From positions 47,881,001-47,945,000 of the forward strand of contig NC_091256.1 in the NCBI RefSeq assembly GCF_042477335.2: a DNA stretch of 64,000 nucleotides, read 5' to 3'. The notes beneath the pieces were generated by a model. It did not search any database, was not told where the DNA came from, and saw nothing but the letters and a program-made list of their open reading frames with translations. Every line of letters starts with the position of its first letter. The first letter of the stretch is position 1. Source of the DNA: Ovis canadensis (lineage: Eukaryota; Chordata; Mammalia; Artiodactyla; Bovidae). Below are positions 53,640-64,000 of this stretch, in pieces. The position numbers and the translations under genes were made by a program.

Positions 53640-54680
53640 TAAGTTCAGTGTCTTAGATTGAGTTCCTTCTGAAGCAGACCAGGCCACAAGCGTGTAGGTG
53701 TAAGTCAATTATTTGCAAGGTGATCCTGGGACGCACTAGTAGGGGAGTGAGAAAGTGAGACAAGCAAAGGAAGGAATCTAGTAAAGGGTGTGCTAATCAG
53801 CAGGTAACCACTGTGGAAACCAGGATCCAGCCCCACTAGAGTACTGGGAGATACCTCAGAGTATTCTCAAGGAAAGGCAAGGGAGTTGGGGGATGTACCT
53901 ATTAATTCCAGTCATCATTGGCTAGAGGCTGATCCTAGTGGGAGGGAGGCCATGGTTAATTCTCCTGCTCTTCCAAGTGGATTCCTGAGGCCAGAGAGAG
54001 CCCTCCACAAAGAGATGCAGCTGCTTGTGGTTTGAAATGACATGATTTGACCTGGGTTTTTAAAGGATGGTCTATAAACTGTATTGGGACATAATAGGCA
54101 TGTTAGTTTTCTATCACTGCTTTAACAGAATACTACAAATCTAGTGGGTAAAAACAACCCCAACTGATTATTTCATTGTTTCTGTAGGGCAAAATTATGG
54201 GATGCTCTGCTCTGGGTTTCACATCGCCAAAGTCATGAAGTCAGTCAGCTGGGCTCTTCTTGGGGTAGTCTGGGGAAAATATACTTCCAAGATCATCCAA
54301 CTTGCTGGTAGAATCTAGTTCCTTGTGGTTGTCAGACTGGGATCTCCGTTTTCTTGCTGGCTGTCAGGAGTCATTTTCAGCTACTAGTGGCAATTTGCAT
54401 TCCTTGGTTTATGGCTCTCTTCACTGTCCAAAATAGCAATTTGTCCTCCTCTCTTCAAATCTCTCCGACCTCCCCTTCTGCTTCATCACTTATTGGCCTA
54501 CAACTTCTGCCACATTTCTCTGCGTTACTCTTCTGCCACCACTTTACTGCTAAGGGTTCATGTTATTACATTGGGCTCACTCAAATTATCCAGGATAATC
54601 TTCCTATTTTAAGGTCAATACATTAATAACTGAATTCCATCTGCAAAATCCCTTCCCGACAGTACCTAGATTTGATTGGG
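53640..54680. repeat. Old interspersed repeats of unassigned family
   Basis: 54100-54680 has the familiar pattern TTTTCTATCACTGCTTTAACA...ATTACATTGGGCTCACTCAAATTATCCAGGATAATC...CCTATTTTAAGGTCA found in many mammalian copies; 53640-54000 also looks repetitive. I cannot name the families. Confidence 0.4.
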
Positions 54681-54870
54681 TAATCAAAATATTTGATTAG
54701 ATAATCAAAGAGGAGAAGGGAATTTGTTGGGATGGAGGAGGACATCTTTATCATTTTGCCTACCAGAATAGGGACTTGGTCACAGGGATGCAGTATAGGA
54801 ACTAGGTAAATGGCTAGCCTAAATTAGTGCTGCTGTGCTAAGGCCAATTCTGTTGTGATGTTTTCTCTTC

Positions 54871-55722
54871 TATAGTCAGTCCCCTATATACAAATAAGTT
54901 CCATTCTGAGAGCATGTTCATTAAGTCCAATTTGTTTGAAAGTCAACAAAGTTAGCCAAAGTACCCAACTAACACAGGTGCCTATATATTACTGTATTGT
55001 AGCATGTTTATAATACTTTTCACACAACTAATACATTAAAAATAAACACTAAAAATAAAGAAAACCTTTTAAATCTTATTTTAACTTTGAAAAGTACAGT
55101 AGTACCAGCTACGTTACCACTGCTTTTATGCTTGCTTCTGGACTTACTGAGCTTGAAATAATAAAGAATCTGTACTACTGTACTTATACATTACTGTTCA
55201 GTAAAGGACACAAATGTGCAACCACTTATAGAGAATGCACATGTTAGGTAAAAGACCAGGAACACCAAAAGAGTGTCCAACAGGCTTTTTAATGGCGAAG
55301 GGCTCCCGCGCGGGGTTCCCGGACCCGAACGAGGCAGGTCGAGGAAGTCTGCACCCTGACCGTGTTGGGGGTGGTTTTTGTACGTTCGTTGTGAGGGATG
55401 GTCAGGCTAGATGGATGGGGGTTTGGATAGGTCACCAGGCCGAGGCGTCGCTGGCTGACAGGTCCTTCTACGTGGCTGGGGTGGGGCGGCTTTAGCTGGC
55501 GAAGTGTGCTGTCATTGGTCCCTGGGATCTGGGAGGCTCCTTCCGTTAGAGACCTCCCTGGCTGGCGGGGGAGAGAAAGGGGCAGCCCATCATGGCCCCC
55601 GGGTCCGACCTTACAGCACATACTTGACAGTGTACACCATACATATGAACTAACTTACATGATTGGTCATGAGAATACACTTTGAATCTTTGAAAGTTCT
55701 CATGGAGGGGAATTACTGTACT
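54871..55722. mobile_element. TA-flanked DNA transposon relic (Tc1/mariner-like)
   Basis: The ends TATAGTCAGTCCCCT (left) and, reversed, TACAGTAATTCCCCT (right) form inverted repeats next to TA. The body is AT-rich and non-coding. Without the inserted LTR it is about 470 bp, the size of a non-autonomous element. Confidence 0.6.
55242..55615 (-). mobile_element. Solo LTR of an endogenous retrovirus
   Basis: A 374-bp GC-rich block in AT-rich DNA with TGTTAGG...CCTTACA ends (TG...CA, inverted) and an exact 5-bp duplication GCACA on both sides (55237-55241 and 55616-55620). Read on the minus strand it has CCAAT (near 55515) and ATTAAA (55293-55288) about 45 bp before its end. No internal viral sequence remains. 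Confidence 0.8.
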
Positions 55723-55789
55723 TAGAACTGGGACTAATTCCCTGAATCCAAGAATGTTCCAGACCTTTAAGTGGGGATTAAATATAAAT

Positions 55790-57075
55790 AGAGATTTATA
55801 GCCTGTAGAATCCAGGACTGGCTCACTTCAGACCAAACAACTAAAAGGAAGGGAGCACAGCCCCATCCATCAGCAGACAATTGGACTAAAGGTTTACTGA
55901 GCATAGCCCTTCCCACCAGACCAAGACCCAGTTTTTCCCATAGCCAATCTCTCCCATCAGGAAGCTTGCACAAGCCTCTTATCCTCATCCATCCGAGGGC
56001 AGACAGAAGACACAAGAACTACAGTCCCACAGCCTCCAGAACAAAAACCACAACCACAGAAAGCCAACCAATATGATCATATGGATCACAGCCCTGTCGT
56101 GGCGAAGGTGCTTACATAACTCAGTGAAGCTATGAGACGTGTGGTGCAGAGCCAGTGAAGACAGATGGGTCACGGTGGAGAGTTCTGACAAAAAGTGGTC
56201 CACTGGAGAAGGGAATGACAAACTACTCCAGTATTCTTACCTTGAGAACCCCATAAACAGTGTGAAAAGGCAAAAAGATATGACATGGGAAGATTAGTCC
56301 CGAGGTCTGTAGATATCCAATATGCTACTTGGAAACAGCAGAGAAATAGCTCCAGAAAGAATAAAGAGGTTGGGCCCAAATGGAAATGCCACTTATTTGT
56401 GGCTGTGTCTGGTGGTGAAGGTAAAGTCCAATGCTATAAAGAACAATACTGCATAGGAACCTGGAATGTTAGGTCCATGAATCAAGGTAAATTGGACATG
56501 GTCAAGCAGGAGATGGCAAGAGTGAATATCTACATTTTAGGTATCAGGGAGCTAAAACGGATGGGAATGGGCAAAATTAATTTAATTCAGATGTCTATTA
56601 TATCTACTACTGTGGGCAAGAATCCCTTAAGAGAGATGGAGTAGCCCTCATAGTCAACAAGAGTCCAAAATGCAGTAATTGGGTGCAATCTCAAAAATGA
56701 CAGAATGATCTCAGTTTGATTCCAAGGCAAACCATTCAGTGTCACAGTAATCGAAGTCTATGCCCCCAACCACTAATGCCAAAGAAGCTGAGGTTGAATA
56801 GTTGTATGAAGGCATACAAGACCTTCTAGAACTAACACCAAAAAGTGATGTCCTTTTCATCATAGGGAATTAGAATGCAAATATAGGAAGTCAGGAGATA
56901 CCTGTAGTATCAGGCAAGTTTGGCCTTGGAGTACAAAATGAAGCAAGGCAAAGGCTAACAGAGTTTTGCCAAGAGAATGCACTGGTCATAGCAAACCCCC
57001 TCTTCCAACAACATAAGAGACCACTCTACACATGGACATCACCGGACGGTCAATACCGAAATCAGCTTGTGGAGG
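55790..57075 (+). mobile_element. BovB LINE 5' region, 3'-truncated
   Basis: Starts in the BovB leader (CCAGGACTGGCTCACTTCAG; GGGCAGACAGAAGACAC) and runs into the endonuclease (GTWNVRSMNQGKLDMVKQEM at about 56456; CTTCTAGAACTAACACC near 56825). Ends abruptly at TCACCGGACGGTCAATACCG... Stops interrupt the frame, e.g. 56642. Confidence 0.85.
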
Positions 57076-57440
57076 TGAAACAATCAACAGTTACTTATTG
57101 AATGAATAAATGAAGTCACTTGAAACATGTAAAACATTTGTTAATGTGTCCTACTCATGAGTTTTAGAAAAGTTGGCATCCTAATAAAAGTGCATGCGCT
57201 ATTCTTTCCACTTTAATTTTTTGTGATTGTAAAAACAGAAAAGCATCTGGGAAAAGCTGTCAGCCTCAGTGTCTCCTAAAAACAAATTGAGTGCTTGAGT
57301 GAGAGGGTGGCTGAGCCTCACCCACATGCCTCACCATGCTGAGAGCCCTGTGGGTAGTCAGATCACATGAGATCAGAGAGCACCCCTCCAGGGGCACAGT
57401 TCCGCACTGAAAATAATTAGGCTCAAATATTAGATGCATG

Positions 57441-57735
57441 GGGCTTCCCTGGTAGCTCAGCTCCTAAAGAATCTGCCTGCAATGTAGGAGACCCCGCTTC
57501 AATTCATGGGTCGGGAAGTTCCCCTGGAGAAGGGATAGGCTACCCACTCCAATATTCTTGGGCTTCTCTGGTAAAGAATCTGCCTGCAATGTGGGAGACC
57601 TGGGTTCGATCCCTGGGTTGGGAAGATCCCCTAGAAGAGGGAATGGAAACCCACTCCAGTATTCTTGCCTGGAGAATCCTCATGGACAGAGGAGCCTGGC
57701 AGGCTACAGTTCAAGGAATCACAAAGAGACTCGAA
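57441..57735 (+). repeat. Two Bov-tA SINEs in direct tandem
   Basis: The first (GGGCTTCCCTGGTAGCTCAG) stops at ACTCCAATATTCTTG (57559), where a second head begins (GGCTTCTCTGGTAAAGAATC) and runs to about 57735. Confidence 0.88.
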
Positions 57736-57867
57736 TGTATGGACTAAGCGCAGCACAGCACAGCATTAGGTACATAGCTAAAATGTTTTTTTTTTTTTTA
57801 ATATTTAAAGGCATAAAGAAGATTGTTCAATAAAGAATGACTCTGATTTATAGCATCTGCAAACCCT

Positions 57868-58000
57868 CTTTAATACTTTATTTATCTTTTGCCACAACTT
57901 TGGGCTTATGGGGATCTTAGTTCCTTGACCAGGAATTGAACACAGTTCCTTGGCAGTAAGAATGGGCAGTCTTAACCACTGGACCACTAGGTAATTCCCT
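57868..58000 (-). repeat. CHR-type SINE, truncated
   Basis: Antisense; TTAGTTCCTTGACCAGGAATTG to ACCACTGGACCACTAGGTAATTCCC. Confidence 0.85.
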
Positions 58001-58291
58001 GAAACCATCTTTGAAATATCTTAATACAACTAATTATTAATCTAATTTACCCAACTAATTATTGGAGGACTAGCACAAAAGTTGGAAACCATTTTTTTTT
58101 TTTTTTTTAAGGAAACCAATCTTTGGACATCTAGAAAAAAGAGTCCTGATCTGGAAACCCCACCTGAATCAACCATCCTGGTATTACCTCTGTGTGTCTT
58201 GTCTACACACAATAGTCATCTATGTAAAACATAGGAGTCAGGGTAATCAACCACATTCCTTTCATCTAAATGGCCAGTGTTACAGGTTGAA

Positions 58292-58429
58292 AGGAGAAGG
58301 AAATGGCAACCCACTCCAGTGTTCTTGCCTGGAGGATCCCAGGGATAGGGGAGCCTGGTGGGCTGCCGTCTATGGGGTCACACAGAGTCAGACACGACTG
58401 AAGCGACTTAGCAGCAGCAGCAGCAGCAT
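58292..58429 (+). repeat. Bov-A2 SINE with (AGC)n tail
   Basis: GAGAAGGAAATGGCAACCC to GACACGACTGAAGCGACTTAGC, then six AGC units. Little diverged. Confidence 0.92.
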
Positions 58430-59710
58430 ATGTTGAAAAGTTAGTGCTTATGTGGGGCGGAGCATCCATGGTTATGAAATGATAAACCTGACAATGAGGA
58501 GTTTGCATGCATTGTTCAGGAAAGAAACTGTGAAAGAAGATTTAGGATTGACTTTCAAAATGGAATTTCCTTGCTCTCTGGGTGTTGGCTTCCTTGGCCT
58601 TTGATGGTTAGAAGTTCCTTTTGTTGTTCAACAATGTTGATTTTGGAGAGAAAACAGCATTCAAAAACCCAGAGGTCGTTTTCTAGAGACTGTTACAGGA
58701 ATACAGATGGCAGTTTCATGAAGCCAGCAAGGCTTCATCTCAGCTTCCAAAAGATAGGAAGAGAGGAAGAGATGAACAATACATTTTTAAGAAGTTCAGC
58801 TTTATTTCCTAAGAAGATGTCTCCAGTCAGTCTGGCTAAAGGTAATTGGCATGGGAGCATCTTTATGATTCTAAAAAGTAGAATGTTTTCCTTAATTAAG
58901 AAAGTCTTATCTGACTTGGGGAAAATGAAACACTTTCTCAGATATGAGTGGACCATAATCCCCACTAAAAAAACCCAAATAAGGGCAGTTGTCTGGAGTA
59001 TCAGAAATGAGTCATATTCAGAAAATTGAAACGAAAGTATATATATATATATTTTTGCATTTTCTTTGTCTAACAGATAATTTTTTGTTTATAAAATATA
59101 ATTTTATCTTTGCTACTCTGCTGTCATATAAGGCATAACATTTTCACAAAACTCTTTTGGACCTACAGTCAATGATTAGCAACACACAATAGTGGTCCAA
59201 CTCTCTAAACAATAATCACATGCACAAATCTGCATGGAAAAGTACTAAAGTTTTAGACTCGGACTTGTGTATGTTAGCTTATTTCCCCTTTCTAGTGTAT
59301 TAAGAAATGACATGCACTTCAATTTGCCAAAAGCAATGCTTGTATTTTGACATCAACAGGTTACTTCTACTACATGGTGAAGTGAATACCAGTACTCCAA
59401 AAGCAGCAGGTGTAAGTGAAGTGAATTTTTATTGGGAAGAGAAGTTGTCAACTTAAATAGCAGCAAATGAAGAGCGTATCAGGAAATTCTCTGTTTTCAT
59501 AGATACACCATACTTCCATCATATATGACACAGGAGGCATTTCAGTTTGTGATTCCCCAGCCTAGAAATGTCGAATGATTTTCCATTCAATCTGATACTT
59601 TTGGATTCCTACCAGTAAGGAATATATTAACAGTATGGAAAGTTGCTTACTGAAAGGAAACCCTTGAAGAAAAGTAAGAGATGAAATATAGAAATTAAGA
59701 AGCTATGGGG
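58430..59710. other. Intergenic DNA without recognised features
   Basis: Includes a 152-codon open stretch (58571-59029) with no recognisable domain and no splice or homology support, and a (TA)n run at about 59038-59052. I regard it as non-coding. Confidence 0.4.
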
Positions 59711-59865
59711 ACTTACCTGGTGGTCCAGTGGCTAAGACTTCATGTTCCCAGTGCAGAGGGTCTGGGTTCGATCCCTGGTCAGGTAACTAGATACTACATG
59801 CTGCAGTTAAGACCCGGGTGCAATCAAACAAATAATTAAATATTTTTTTTTAAAAAAAGAAGTCA
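59711..59865 (+). repeat. CHR-type SINE, internally shortened
   Basis: GGGGACTTACCTGGTGGTCCAGTGG to GTGCAATCAAACAAATAATTAAAT. Confidence 0.85.
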
Positions 59866-60368
59866 CGTAGAACACTCTTGACATTATAATTAATTGCATT
59901 TTCACATGTTCACAGTAATGCAAAACACAGTCATTAACAGAACCGGCTCGGATTACTTTAATACCAGACACGTTTAGTCCTCTACATTAGCACTTGGAAG
60001 TAATGTTTATATGAAATAAGGCTATTAATACTTTCCTACAGCAATAGCTGCCAAGGAAGGTCAAGACAAACACAAATCAAGTTTTCCCAAAGCTGCAACA
60101 TGATACTATATGGCTTTACAGATGATGAACCTGAAGTTCAGAGAGATTTAATATCTAGGTCAAGGTCACAGCCAGTCTGTGTCAACACCAGAACTGTTTG
60201 TTTTGCTGATTTGCTTTATGGGCAGTATTTCTATTTATTTTCCTTCACTCAATCCAGAATCTATTTCTCAAGGAAAGGGTTTCATGACACCAGACCAGAA
60301 ATTTCCCACCTGCCCAGGCTGATAGACTCTAATTTAGGATTGAGGCTTTGCTAAGAATTGTTTCAGGG

Positions 60369-60560
60369 AATTCCCTGATAGCTCAGTGGGGAGAGAATCC
60401 ACCTGCAATGGAGGAGACCCTGGTTTGATCCCTGGATCTGGAAGGTCCACTGGAGAAGGGATAGGCTACCCACTCCAGTATTCTGTCCTGGAGAATTCCA
60501 TAGACTGTATGGGGTCGCAAAGAGCCAGACACAACTGAGTGACTTTCACTTCACTTTCAA
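60369..60560 (+). repeat. Bov-tA SINE
   Basis: GAATTCCCTGATAGCTCAGTGG to GACACAACTGAGTGACTTTCACTTCACTTTC. Confidence 0.9.
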
Positions 60561-60650
60561 GAATTGTTTATTCCTGTTCTAAAGATGAAGTAAATTCTTA
60601 GTTGCCACCTGACTATCTCTGAATAGCTAAGTCTAAAATTAGCATTTCTA

Positions 60651-61513
60651 TGCAAATCAAAACTACAAAGAGATATCACCTCACACCGGTCAGAATGGCC
60701 ATGATCAAAGTCTACAAACAATAAATGCTGGAGACGGTGTGGAGAAAAGGGAACCCTTTTGCACTATTGGTGGGAATGTAAATTGATACAGCCACTGTGG
60801 AAGATGGTATGGAGATTCCTTAAAAAACTAGGAATAAAACCACCATATGACCCAGAAATCTCACCCCTAGGCAAATACCCTGAGGAAACCAAAATGGGAA
60901 AAGACACACGTACAACAGTACTCATTGCAGCACTATTTACAACAGCGCTGGAAGCAACCTAGATGTCCATCGACAGAGGAACGGATGAAGAAGTTGCAGT
61001 ATATACACACATTACTCAACCATAAAGAGGGACACATGGAGTCGGTGCTAATGAGGTGGATGAACGTACGGCCTATTATACAGAGTGAAGTAAGTCAGAA
61101 AGAGAAAGATAAATATCTATTACTAATGCATATATGGAATCTAGAAAGATGGTACCAATAATTCATTTGCAAAGCAGCAATGGAGAAACAGACATAGAGA
61201 ACAGACTTATGTACACAGGGAGGGAGCAGAGGATGAGATGTATGGAGACAGTACCATGGAAATTTACACTACCATGTTTAAAATATATAGCCAATGGGAA
61301 TTTGCTGTATGTCTCAGGGAACTCAAACAAGGACTCTGTATCAACCTAGAGGGGTGGGATGGAGAGGGAGGTGGGAGAAAGGTTCAAGAAGGAGGGGACA
61401 TATGTACACCTATGGGGCTGAATCATGCTGATGTTTGATAGAAAATAACAAAATTCTGTAAAGCAATTACCCTTCAGTTGAAAAATAAATACATTTTTAA
61501 AAATAAAAATAAA
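60651..61513 (+). mobile_element. Young 5'-truncated L1 insertion with a perfect 17-bp target duplication
   Basis: Encodes the L1 ORF2 C-terminus in pieces ([33 protein letters not shown]) and the ruminant L1 3' end (CATATGTACACCTATGGGGC...AAATAAATACATTTTTA). Identical 17-bp copies of TAAAATTAGCATTTCTA flank it at 60634-60650 and 61514-61530. Confidence 0.92.
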
Positions 61514-61599
61514 TAAAATTAGCATTTCTAATAGTATTTTACATGGTAGTATTTATTGAGTGATTATGCCAAGTGCTTGATTCATGCTATGTCATCTAT

Positions 61600-61750
61600 T
61601 AAAAAATTTTTTAAGTATGTATTCATGTATTTGGCTGCACCAGGTCTTAGTTGCAGCATGTGGGATCTAGTTCCCTGACCGGAGATGGAACCTTATCCCC
61701 CTGCATTGGGGGTGCAGTCTAAGCTACTGGACCACCAGGGAAGTCCCTAT
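61600..61750 (-). repeat. CHR-type SINE, truncated
   Basis: Antisense; TATTTGGCTGCACCAGGTCTTAG to CTGGACCACCAGGGAAGTCCC. Confidence 0.88.
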
Positions 61751-61814
61751 GCCATCTATTTTTACTTAAAAACCACAGAATTACAATATAGAAAGAATTC
61801 CCATTTTACAAATA

Positions 61815-61925
61815 GCATAGCCCACACACTACAGATAGAGAGCAGCTGCAGCTCACCATAACTTAGACAAAGCCCACGTGCAGCAGTGAAGACCCAGTGC
61901 AGCCAAAAATAAATAAATATGTAAT
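61815..61925 (+). repeat. CHR-type SINE 3' part
   Basis: AGCTGCAGCTCACCATAACTTAG...GTGCAGCAGTGAAGACCCAGTGCAGCC and AAATAAATAAAT tail. Opposite in strand to the fragment just before it. Confidence 0.82.
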
Positions 61926-62705
61926 TTTTAAAATTTATAATACCTTAAGACTGTCACCATTCAATTATTTCTCAAAAAAAAAAAGAAAAAGAAAAAGAAA
62001 GAAAGAAAATAGTCCTGTTGCTAAAAGTAAGGAAAACACTTTATGCAAGAATAAAGTTCTGCTAGCCTCCTACCTATATAAGCAGAAATGTAAGCTGTTC
62101 TCCTATCATCTTTTATGGCTGCCTTACAATCTTTGATGCTGTCTTGGACATTCATTTTATCTTTTGCACATAATCATGTTAAAGTTCAAGGTAGGAATAA
62201 ATTACACCAATATCTGTTTTGCCGAGTGATTAATCCTAAAAGAAATTTGGCTTTGCTTTTGTGAAGTTCAGCATGATATGGTGTAAATTTTTCATAGTTC
62301 ACCATTTCTAGGAGTGGTTTGGCTTCTTTAGATGTTCTAAGATTATGAAGCAGAACCTTCTTGTCCTAGAACAGACTGGTTACAAATAAGCAACTTTTCT
62401 GTTAATGCTGTAAATGTAAAAACTCCAAAGCAGATAGGGTATATTCCTAGTCTGCGCTGTTTCTGGAGACTTGACAGAACCAAAAAAGGTCCTGACAAGC
62501 AAAATAAATTAGTATAAATACTATGAGAGATGGGAGGAAGAAAGAGAAGAGAGACCATAAGAGGCCAAACCATTTAAAAGGCAGTATCTTCACAAACTTT
62601 ATAGCATATACTCTCTTGGTGAGGCTGAAGGGAAGCCTTCACTTCTATATATTGCTCGTGTCGATGAGAAACGGTACCCCACTTACAAAATGGAATTTAA
62701 CAATA

Positions 62706-62925
62706 TGGGGCTTCCCTAGTGGCTCAGCAATAAAAGAATCTGCCTGCAATGCAGGAGACGCTTGTTTGATCCCTGGGTTAGGAAGATCCCGTGGAAGAGG
62801 GCATGGCAACCCACTCCAGCATTCTTGCCTGGAGAATCTCATGGACAGAGGAGCTGGGCGGGCTACAGTTCATAGAGTCACAAAGAGTCAGACACAACTG
62901 GAGCGACTGAGCATGCAGGCACAGC
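62706..62925 (+). repeat. Bov-tA SINE
   Basis: GGGGCTTCCCTAGTGGCTCAG to CAGACACAACTGGAGCGACTGAGCATGCAGGC. Full length. Confidence 0.92.
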
Positions 62926-63843
62926 AAAACTACACATGAATTTACTCTTTGATCAAGGAACCCAATTTCTAGGAATTTGGGGTGAATATGCACTGCAACA
63001 ACACAAAAATATATATGCACAAGAATGTTCATTATGCTCTAATTTTAATAAATAACTAGTGGAACAATCTGAATGGACAAAATAGGAGACGTTAAACAAA
63101 CTATGGACTATCTATACAGTGGGGTGCTATTCAATTACTTTGTTAGTTTTTTAAAAATCAAGGCACATATTTTACAATAAACAGATAGAGGCATATTTAC
63201 CCTGATTTTCCTTTCTTAAATACTTAAGTATGCTACCTTTAATATAAAAAAGGGGAAATTGAGTAAATATGTATGCATCTGCTTATTTTGTAATAATAAG
63301 CACAAAAAGGGTAAATCAGAAATTAATGATATTGATTATCTCCTGGTGTTAGTGAGGAAAGGGTAGATAGAAGAGAATGAAGCATCTTTGGGTATACAAA
63401 TATATATGGTTTTAACTTTTGAGCCATATTCATGTTTATACATTCAAAAATAAAAATTAACTTGAGTAGCAAAAAAAAAAAAAAAAGCCCTAAAATTGAA
63501 TGCAAACAGGAAATAATTGACCCTACTGGAATTGATAACATAAACTCAGAGAAGAAAAAGAAAAGCCAATCTAGGTATCAGTGGAGCATACTGTTCTCCC
63601 TATACATGGTCACCAGAAACATTATAAGGACAAAAGAATTGCAAAAATACCTTGAACTTTAGCTTGTAGGATTTTATTGGTAATGAAATTGACATACTAA
63701 TCCTGAAATTGTTTTTCCTGTATTATAGGACTGAGTAAGTGAATAAATATATTGATGTCACTGGGAACTAAAATTATCAATATGTAAAAAGGGATATTAT
63801 AATATGGACTCAACAATCCTTATATGGTGACATATCTGTATAA

Positions 63844-64000
63844 GTGAAGTGAAGTGAAGTGAAGTCACTCAGTCGTGTCCGACTATTTGCAACCCCATGG
63901 ACTGTAGCCTACCAGGCTTCTCCGTCCATGGGATTCTCCAAGCAAGAATAATGGACTGGGTTGCCATTTCCTTCTCCAGGGGAATCTTCCCAACCCAGGG
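63844..64000 (-). repeat. Bov-tA SINE, cut by the window edge
   Basis: Antisense; begins with four GTGAA units, then GTCACTCAGTCGTGTCCGAC, and continues beyond the window. Confidence 0.92.

Noticed and set aside
55250-55620. GC-rich island as a CpG-island promoter or processed gene
   Set aside because: TG...CA ends with inverted bases and an exact 5-bp duplication fit a solo LTR better; no coding homology seen.
58571-59029. 152-codon open frame
   Set aside because: No domain, no homology I recognise, no good splice context; judged chance.
45350-64000. Exons of the next gene of the human cluster neighbourhood (METTL18 or others)
   Set aside because: No recognisable coding exon in this stretch; such genes probably lie beyond the window.

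Overview
The window is mammalian nuclear DNA from a ruminant, most likely a bovid. Three things show this: dozens of Bov-tA/Bov-A2 tRNA-derived SINEs, several BovB LINE fragments, and an E-selectin gene with four sushi domains (human has six; artiodactyl proteins are shorter). Cattle, sheep, goat and buffalo cannot be separated by eye. No open reading frame here is a gene on its own; both genes are split into short exons and had to be assembled from splice sites, codon phase and homology.

The window holds two complete neighbouring genes of the selectin cluster, both on the minus strand. SELL (L-selectin) runs from about 26.55 kb down to its poly(A) signal at 1.2 kb in 9 exons and encodes a predicted 372-residue protein. 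SELE (E-selectin) runs from about 45.2 kb down to about 32.6 kb in 12 exons and encodes a predicted 484-residue protein. Each has a signal peptide, a C-type lectin domain, an EGF domain, sushi/CCP domains (2 in SELL, 4 in SELE), one membrane helix and a short tail encoded partly by a microexon (19 nt and 22 nt). Reading frames, disulphide cysteines and the calcium/sugar-binding residues look intact. Both proteins are leukocyte-endothelium adhesion lectins: SELL on leukocytes, SELE on cytokine-activated endothelium.

Layout: 1-1195 downstream of SELL; 1.2-26.55 kb SELL, with introns full of SINEs, a 2.55-kb BovB copy and a miR-2284/2285-like hairpin; 26.55-32.6 kb intergenic, starting with a long polypyrimidine tract just upstream of SELL and ending in an old L1 that abuts the SELE poly(A) site; 32.6-45.2 kb SELE, with two SINEs in its 3' UTR exon and a mariner filling most of intron 10; 45.2-45.35 kb SELE promoter (TATA box and one kappa-B site); 45.35-64 kb no gene recognised, only repeats (L1, BovB, CHR-type SINEs, and a DNA transposon with a solo LTR inside it).

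I found no previously unknown multi-gene system. The most interesting items are regulatory or structural: the compact SELE promoter, a start codon formed by the last three bases of SELL exon 1, a glycosylation sequon in the L-selectin shedding stalk, inverted SINE pairs in intron 3 of both genes, the mariner next to a splice donor, and nested repeats with clean target-site duplications. Comparisons with human genes rest on remembered sequence and need an alignment.
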